Made by a program: the position numbers and the translations under genes. Positions 29,430-34,297 of a stretch of 34,297 nucleotides of DNA are shown piece after piece. This DNA is from a virus. How positions within the stretch are numbered: the stretch's first letter is position 1; the number at the start of each line of letters is the position of its first letter. The notes beneath the pieces are model-generated. The model was given only the letters and a program-made list of their open reading frames with translations, was not told where the DNA came from and made no database searches. The stretch is from positions 1-34,297 of the IMG/VR virus record IMGVR_UViG_3300025872_000165. The stretch is one strand, 5' to 3'.

Positions 29430-30281
29430 CTAAAAATACGTGATTACTACCGCAAGCCCATCCCCGCCATTTCCCCCTGCACCGGAAGAATTGCCTGTAC
29501 CATTTGTAGATGCCCCACCCCCGCCACCTCCGCCTCCCCACTTACCGCCATTTCCACCATTTCCAGCGATAGTATTAGAGGCACCCCCGCCATCACCGCT
29601 TTCGCCACCAAAAAATGATGCTGTAGTAAGGTCAGTGCCCGACGCCCCATTCCCAGCTACTGAGCTATTTGCTGGAGCATTCGTATTCCCGTTGATCCAC
29701 GAAGGTGCCGTACTATTTGTGGTATTGCACCCCTGCCCACCAGCTGTAACGACGTTAGCTGATGTAATTGGCCCTCCATTGGCCCCACCACAAGCAGCGC
29801 CACTAAAGTTAGGAAAATTGCCTGCAATACCTACGGTACTGGCTGTACTGCTTGCTCCTAATGCGCCATCCCCTCTAGTCCCCGACATAGGCGTTTGGGG
29901 GGCTGCAGGACCAGTTCCACTACCACCAAACCCTTGGTTACCTCCTACGGCATAGAGATACGCCCCAAAAGAGGATGCCCCTCCGCGAGTTCCGTCATTT
30001 CCATTTGAGGTGCCCGTAGTTTGTGCCGCCCCTCCGGTTCCTCCTGCGCCAACTGTAACGGTAACAGTAGAAGTTAAATCCGTTGCATTAAATACAGAAA
30101 CTGAAAACGCCCCGCCCCCGCCCCCATTACCCCCTCTACGGCTAGCGCCTGTCGCGCCTTTACGCCCAGAGCCCCCGCCCCCACCTCCGCCAATTAAGAT
30201 AGCTTCAACAACTTTTGCTCCAGCAGGCTTAGTCCATGTTGAGCTTCCGGGAGTCGAAAAAATTTGAACATCAGTTGACAT
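29430..30281 (-). CDS. Glycine-rich adhesin 1 (receptor-recognising)
   Basis: This 283-residue protein has SSTWTKPAGAKVVEAILIGG near the start, a long Gly-rich region with GGGGGGGSGRKG and GNGGGGGAFS, then TSTVTVTVGAGGTGG, SSFGAYLYAVGG and an end in GGDGLAVVITYF. This Gly-rich sandwich, with polyglycine helices packed between beta strands, is known from T-even gp38-like adhesins and related fibre tips. It is a paralogue of the next protein upstream. The middle (about 114-172) differs strongly from the paralogue, and the ends are conserved. It probably determines host range. Confidence 0.75.
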   Translation of the reverse strand: MSTDVQIFSTPGSSTWTKPAGAKVVEAILIGGGGGGGSGRKGATGASRRGGNGGGGGAFSVSVFNATDLTSTVTVTVGAGGTGGAAQTTGTSNGNDGTRGGASSFGAYLYAVGGNQGFGGSGTGPAAPQTPMSGTRGDGALGASSTASTVGIAGNFPNFSGAACGGANGGPITSANVVTAGGQGCNTTNSTAPSWINGNTNAPANSSVAGNGASGTDLTTASFFGGESGDGGGASNTIAGNGGNGGKWGGGGGGGGASTNGTGNSSGAGGNGGDGLAVVITYF

Positions 30282-30289
30282 TGTGGTTT

Positions 30290-31165
30290 TCAGAAAAAAG
30301 TGATTACAACGGCGAGGCCATCACCACCAGTGCCACCTGCTCCAGAGTTCCCAACAGAGTTCAGCGATGCGCCGCCTCCACCTCCGCCACCACCCCAGTT
30401 TCCACCGTCACCACCCGTACCCGCATTACCAGTACCCGAAGCACCGCCGCCATCGCCGCTCTCGCCGCCAAACCGGTATGCTGTCGTTAAGTCTGTACCT
30501 GCAGCCCCGTTTCCTGTAACAGAGCTAGCAGTAGGCGATGTCGTATTCCCGTTGATCCATGAGGGAGCAGTGCTTCTCGTAGTATTGCACCCTTGACCTC
30601 CAGCAATTACTGCGTTAGCCGAGGTTAAGCCTCCCCCTGCACCAGCTCCGGCTCCGCCCCCTGCAGACCCAGCACTTCCGGGATTTCCAGTGGCTGCTTG
30701 CCCGGCACCACCAGTACCACCTAACCCTTGTGAGCCTCTACCACCTTGCCCAGCAGTGGCTGTACCTGCAATACCTCCCGCACCACCTGTCCCACCAACT
30801 GCATACAGATAGGCTCCAAAGGTAGTATTTCCACCATTACCACCCGGATTGCCGTCTGAGGTATTCGTAGTCTGAGATGCGCCGCTTGTGCCGCCTGCAC
30901 CGACTGTAACCGTAACGGTTGAAGTCAAAGACGTCGCACTGAACTCAGCGGTGGAATATGCCCCTCCGCCTCCACCTGCACCGCCCGCTCTTGCAGTGCT
31001 TGTCGCGCCTTTGCGTCCTGAACCTCCGCCACCCCCTGCGCCAACGAGAATGACTTGAACATCTGTTGCGTACGCAGGCTTTGTCCAAGTAGAGCTGCCT
31101 GTTGCAGAAAAAACTTGAATGTCAGCGCTTGAAAGAACACCTCTGCGAGTTATGAGGGCGTCCAT
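30290..31165 (-). CDS. Glycine-rich adhesin 2 (paralogue of adhesin 1)
   Basis: This 291-residue protein begins MDALITRRGVLSSADIQVFS and then follows adhesin 1 closely: GSSTWTKPAYATDVQVILVG, GGGGGSGRKGAT, LTSTVTVTVGAGGTSGASQT, GGQGCNTTRSTAPSWINGNT and the end GDGLAVVITFF. It adds 12 residues at the N-terminus. The start overlaps the 505-residue fibre stop by one base (TAATG). A tandem pair suggests two receptor options, or a heteromeric tip. Which copy is used cannot be told from sequence. Confidence 0.75.
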   Translation of the reverse strand: MDALITRRGVLSSADIQVFSATGSSTWTKPAYATDVQVILVGAGGGGGSGRKGATSTARAGGAGGGGGAYSTAEFSATSLTSTVTVTVGAGGTSGASQTTNTSDGNPGGNGGNTTFGAYLYAVGGTGGAGGIAGTATAGQGGRGSQGLGGTGGAGQAATGNPGSAGSAGGGAGAGAGGGLTSANAVIAGGQGCNTTRSTAPSWINGNTTSPTASSVTGNGAAGTDLTTAYRFGGESGDGGGASGTGNAGTGGDGGNWGGGGGGGGASLNSVGNSGAGGTGGDGLAVVITFF

Positions 31166-32682
31166 TAAATCACCGTCACATAAATATCAAATGAATCGGC
31201 CGGAGTGCTTGTTGCATACAGCGTTATTTTGTTTGTTCCCGGAACCGCTCTGTAAACAAGAGCGTAGGCGTACTGCAGTGCTGTCACGTTTGCATAAGAG
31301 GCAGCAGATAAATTGAGATCGAGAATTACGGTATCTGTAGATGCAAGCCCCGTTAAGGTGACGTCTTGCGTGTACGGCCCTGAGCCGCTCCAAGATCCGC
31401 TAGACGCAGTGCCGGTATAAGTAGTAGCTGCAACAGCAGTGGCAGCAATCGTAATAGCGCCTGATCCATTCGTGATGCTAATACCTGATCCGGCAGTCAA
31501 AGTTGATTTTGTCAACGTGTTGCCGGTCGTGTTACCAATCAAAAGCTGACCGTCTGTGTATGTTGTTTGTCCAGTCCCTCCGTTATCAACGTCTAGCGTA
31601 CCAGCAAGCGTAATTGTGCCAGAGGTTGTAATAGGGCCGCCGGAAGTAGTCAGGCCAGTTGCTCCTCCTGAAACATCTACGCTGGTAACTGTGCCGCTAC
31701 CGCCTCCGCCCGTCGCGGCAATCGTGATTGCGCCGGAGCCATTCGTGATGCTGATGCCTGAGCCAGCAGTTAGCGTGGACTTTGTTAGCGTGTTGCCAGT
31801 GCTATTACCGATTAAAAGCTGGCCGTCAGTGTAGGTCGTTTGCCCGGTGCCGCCGTTTGCAATCGGCAACGTGCCTGTGACCTGAGTCGCAAGATCTACC
31901 CCGGACAAAGTTCCGCCGAGCGTCAAACTGCCAGAGCTTGTAACGGTGCCAGTCAGCGTAATCCCGTTGACAGTGCCAGTGCCGCCGACGCTAGTTACGG
32001 TTCCGACGTACTGATCGTTGGAAGTGACGGTGAAGTTAGGGTACGTCCCTGTGATAGACGTCGTGCCCGCCCCGGTCAGCGATACCACTTGGTCAGGCGC
32101 GGTGTTGGTGACCGTGATCGACCCAGCGCTTGTGATCGGTCCGCCGGATACAGAGATGCCCGTACCAGCAGACAGGTCAACGCTAGTTACGGTGCCCGTG
32201 TTAACCGCAGAAATTGTAACTGCGCCTGAGCCGTTACTAATGGTAATTCCAGACCCGGCAGTTAACGTCGATTTTGTTAGCGTGTTGCCAGTGCTGTTAC
32301 CAATAAGCAATTGACCGTCTGTGTAGGTCGTTTGCCCGGTGCCGCCGTTCAAAACGCCAAGCGTTTGATCTAAGCTGAACGACTTTTCTGCCGGGTAAGT
32401 AACAAACACATCTTTGCTGTTTGCTGCAAAATTTACCGCAGCGCCGCTATTGGAAGATTCAAGGATGGTATCCCTTGACAGCGTTGTGCCAGCAGAAGTG
32501 TACGTTCCAATACCAACTTCCCAATCGCCAGTGGTGTTGTCGACAATGGCGTAGTAAGTCGTATTGCCGTTGCCAATAACGCTGAACGATTGAAAACCTG
32601 ACGACGTTCCAGCAAGCGTTAAAGTACCAGTGCCAGCAGTAGAACTGGTTTCCTTAACTCGATCTTTTACAATCAAAGCCAT
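31165..32682 (-). CDS. Tail fibre with three internal repeats (505 residues)
   Basis: The N-terminus MALIVKDRVKETSSTAGTGT is common in fibre proteins of short-tailed and other phages. Residues 112-159, 276-323 and 367-414 are near-identical 48-residue repeats that begin NGGTGQTTYTDGQLLIGNST and end in NGSGAxTIxA. Linkers of different length (116 and 43 residues) separate them. The C-terminus (about 420-505) is a separate beta domain ending DSFDIYVTVI. It is next to the portal and before the two adhesins, so it may carry them. The fibre likely trimerises by beta-prism or beta-helix folding. Confidence 0.85.
   Translation of the reverse strand: MALIVKDRVKETSSTAGTGTLTLAGTSSGFQSFSVIGNGNTTYYAIVDNTTGDWEVGIGTYTSAGTTLSRDTILESSNSGAAVNFAANSKDVFVTYPAEKSFSLDQTLGVLNGGTGQTTYTDGQLLIGNSTGNTLTKSTLTAGSGITISNGSGAVTISAVNTGTVTSVDLSAGTGISVSGGPITSAGSITVTNTAPDQVVSLTGAGTTSITGTYPNFTVTSNDQYVGTVTSVGGTGTVNGITLTGTVTSSGSLTLGGTLSGVDLATQVTGTLPIANGGTGQTTYTDGQLLIGNSTGNTLTKSTLTAGSGISITNGSGAITIAATGGGGSGTVTSVDVSGGATGLTTSGGPITTSGTITLAGTLDVDNGGTGQTTYTDGQLLIGNTTGNTLTKSTLTAGSGISITNGSGAITIAATAVAATTYTGTASSGSWSGSGPYTQDVTLTGLASTDTVILDLNLSAASYANVTALQYAYALVYRAVPGTNKITLYATSTPADSFDIYVTVI
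31441..31584 (-). repeat. Fibre repeat, third copy
   Basis: This stretch encodes residues 367-414 of the 505-residue fibre. It matches the second copy at almost every residue, except NTTGNTL in place of NSTGNTL. At the DNA level the copies differ at synonymous sites, so the repetition is old or under selection. Confidence 0.8.
31714..31857 (-). repeat. Fibre repeat, second copy
   Basis: This stretch encodes residues 276-323 of the 505-residue fibre. The start of the unit, GGTGQTTYTDGQLLIGN, is the same in all three copies. The match to the other two copies is in direct orientation. Confidence 0.8.
32206..32349 (-). repeat. Fibre repeat, first copy
   Basis: This stretch encodes residues 112-159 of the 505-residue fibre. 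It differs from copies two and three at the end (ITISNGSGAVTIS rather than ISITNGSGAITIA). Similar GGTGQ units occur once in the 377-residue fibre (LTAAKGGTGQSSY), so the module is shared between fibres. Confidence 0.8.
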
Positions 32683-32691
32683 GTTTTTGCC

Positions 32692-34297
32692 TTACTGCAG
32701 CGTTGGGCCAATTACTTCTACACCGCTTGCACGACCGTCCGGCCCACGAATAATCCGCTTGGGAGCTTTTAGCGTCTCCATTACTTCGCCAATGCGAGCA
32801 AGCGTTTTGTCGTGCATATCAGCCATGTTGCCATGCAGGGCAGACATTTGATTTAACGCTTGTGCGACGTTTGCGCCCAAATCTTGAGCAATTTTTTCGC
32901 TGACTGTTGTTTGTGCTTCAAGAGTTTGAAGATCTAAACCCGGATTGGCTTTGATTCTTGCAACCATGACTTGCGTTGCAACGTCTAGCTCCGCCTTCCA
33001 TCGGTCAAACTGTTCTTTTTGATCCAACTGCTGTGCCTGCAATTGCGCCTCTGCCTGCGCTTTCATTTGCTCCATTTGCGTTTCGTGCTGCATTTTCAAT
33101 TGCTCAATCTGAGCATCGTTTTGCAGCTTTGCTTGTTCAATCTGCATCTGAGTTTGAATCTTTTCTTGCTCAAACTGCATTTTCATTTGATCGCGTTGAT
33201 ATTCCATCTGAATCTTTGCTTGTTCAGACTGCGCTTTAATCTGCGCCTTCTGCGCCTCTGGATTAACTTTTGGCTGTGCCTGCTGCGCCTTAAGTTGCTC
33301 GAGGGCTTGGTCAATGCTGCCCTCAATAGTACGAGCGCCCTTAAACGCTCCAACTCCAAACTTGACCAATTCCATCATCATTGGAATCAGCTCAGGTGCG
33401 TTTTGACCAACCGGCAATGCTTGAGTGAGGAAACCACCAAACGCTTGCAGGAACTCAAGCCTGTCTTGCTTCTGCTGCTGTTCGTCAATCTGAACAAGAC
33501 TGTCAGCCGCCACTTCAATGCGGAAGTTACGCAGCGGCCTATCCTTAATGAGCTGCATTGCTTGCGGGATAAGCTGCTGATCGGCAGGCGACATTTGAGA
33601 CGCTGCTGCATAGTCCAGAATGGTCTGCGGCTGGAACTTGCTGCAGATAATCTGCGCCTTCAGTCGGATTAGTTCAGACGCAAAAAGCGCAACATCCTCT
33701 TGCATAGAGCGAAGACGAAGGCCCGCATATTGGCCCTTGATCTGTTGCGCCGTCGCAGTCTCGCTTGCGTAACTCGCACCGCGAATAATGTCCGAGATGC
33801 CGGTAATTTCATAAATCTGCGCCTTGATGTCAGCACGCGCCTGATAGCACTGAGCAAGAGCAGCTGCCAGCGTATCCAACGGCAACAGGTCAATAGACCC
33901 TTTCAATCCGCCCTTCTCGCCAAACGCCATCCACTTGTCGACCGGAATCAGGCTGTTGTTATCGCCTTCCGTCAGCAGTCGTTGCAGTGCTGGCTGACTG
34001 GCATCGTAAACACCACGAACCCGCAAGGCCTTAACAAGGCCGTCAATGCGGTCAGACAGAATATCAAGCTCCATAGCCTGATCCTGATACAGCACGAAGT
34101 CAGGCACCGGGACAAGGCTATCGCTTGTCGTGGTGGCGTATAGGGGCTTTGGGCAGGGGAAAAAACCCTCAAGACCCAACGGATCGTCCCGAACGTCAAT
34201 AAACTCAGGCAGGCCCTTGGACAGCCAGTAAACCTTGAGCGTTTCCTTGTCCCACAGCTCGCAAATCTTTGCCCGGTTGTAGGTTTTCTTTGACTCG
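32692..34297 (-). CDS. Portal protein, C-terminal part (runs off the window end)
   Basis: The frame is open from the window edge and stops with TAA at 32692. The part between 33526 and 34297 repeats what bases 1-772 encode, with one amino-acid difference. The unique part (32692-33525) adds 277 residues. About 100 residues of this region, roughly 568-668 of the joined protein, are a Gln/Met/Glu-rich coiled coil with repeated QMEQMKAQ-like heptads. This matches the helical barrel at the C-terminus of P22-type portals, which projects into the capsid. The tail is RIIRGPDGRASGVEVIGPTLQ-like, ending in GPTLQ. The neighbour downstream is the 505-residue fibre, 9 bp away. Confidence 0.9.
   Translation of the reverse strand, partial: ESKKTYNRAKICELWDKETLKVYWLSKGLPEFIDVRDDPLGLEGFFPCPKPLYATTTSDSLVPVPDFVLYQDQAMELDILSDRIDGLVKALRVRGVYDASQPALQRLLTEGDNNSLIPVDKWMAFGEKGGLKGSIDLLPLDTLAAALAQCYQARADIKAQIYEITGISDIIRGASYASETATAQQIKGQYAGLRLRSMQEDVALFASELIRLKAQIICSKFQPQTILDYAAASQMSPADQQLIPQAMQLIKDRPLRNFRIEVAADSLVQIDEQQQKQDRLEFLQAFGGFLTQALPVGQNAPELIPMMMELVKFGVGAFKGARTIEGSIDQALEQLKAQQAQPKVNPEAQKAQIKAQSEQAKIQMEYQRDQMKMQFEQEKIQTQMQIEQAKLQNDAQIEQLKMQHETQMEQMKAQAEAQLQAQQLDQKEQFDRWKAELDVATQVMVARIKANPGLDLQTLEAQTTVSEKIAQDLGANVAQALNQMSALHGNMADMHDKTLARIGEVMETLKAPKRIIRGPDGRASGVEVIGPTLQ
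33526..34297. repeat. Variant terminal direct repeat, right copy
   Basis: This is the partner of bases 1-772, in the same orientation with a constant offset of 33,525 bases. The first 81 bases and the last 99 bases are identical between the copies, and the differences are spread between them. The offset gives the likely unit length of the genome. Confidence 0.95.

Noticed and set aside
33019-33672. A 217-codon Leu-rich + strand frame opposite the portal coiled coil
   Set aside because: Its low-complexity Leu/Phe/His repeats are the complement of Gln/Lys/Glu/Met codons in the coiled coil. It is not a membrane protein.

Overview
The window looks like one complete, or nearly complete, genome of a tailed double-stranded DNA phage. 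It carries a portal, both terminase subunits, a scaffold, an HK97-like major capsid protein, fibres, ejection-type internal proteins, a lysis block and a small early region. No tape-measure, sheath or long tail-tube gene is visible. The portal is large (about 763 residues when joined) and is followed by connector, hub and internal virion proteins, so a podovirus-like (short-tailed) particle is most likely. Purine-rich ribosome binding sites, a GH24 endolysin with a GTA-type holin, and an Erf/ThyX early set suggest a Gram-negative, probably proteobacterial host. The host cannot be fixed from the sequence. No integrase, excisionase, tRNA gene, DNA polymerase or RNA polymerase was seen.

The two ends are the same locus. 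Bases 1-772 align without gaps to 33526-34297, with 34 substitutions (about 95.6% identity), all inside the portal gene. Joining the ends gives a circle of about 33,525 bp and restores an in-frame portal. The copies differ almost only at synonymous sites, so they are two natural variants rather than sequencing error: either two co-occurring strains joined in one assembly, or a real duplication.

On the circle there are only two transcription units, diverging from 7717-7883. The leftward unit runs from a Cro-like regulator (7444-7716) through a small reading frame, a DUF1376 replication-initiator-like gene containing iteron-like repeats, a Holliday junction resolvase, a possible ferritin-like protein, two small proteins, TerS, TerL, a small head protein, a PARP-like ADP-ribosyltransferase-fold protein, a DUF6321-like protein and the portal. 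It then continues across the junction through a fibre, two Gly-rich adhesins, small head genes, scaffold, capsid, two paralogous surface proteins, connector, hub, a GNAT protein, three internal virion proteins, a second fibre and the lysis genes, ending at 13301. Most neighbours overlap by TAATG or ATGA.

The rightward early unit (7884-13304) holds small overlapping genes: a four-CxxC protein, a membrane peptide, Erf, a mini protein with an SSB-type tail, a Ref-like HNH nuclease, a winged-helix candidate, DUF6378, three paralogous mini zinc ribbons, a DnaJ-type zinc-finger protein, several unknowns and ThyX. The units meet tail to tail on one shared TTAA. Erf, the SSB-tailed protein, the Ref-like nuclease and the resolvase form a plausible recombination set for making concatemers before terminase packaging; ThyX would supply dTMP.

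The observations most worth a second look are the variant ends, the mini zinc-ribbon family, the PARP-like protein in the head module, the repeats inside the initiator gene, and a lambda-like switch in which the regulator may be translated from a leaderless transcript.
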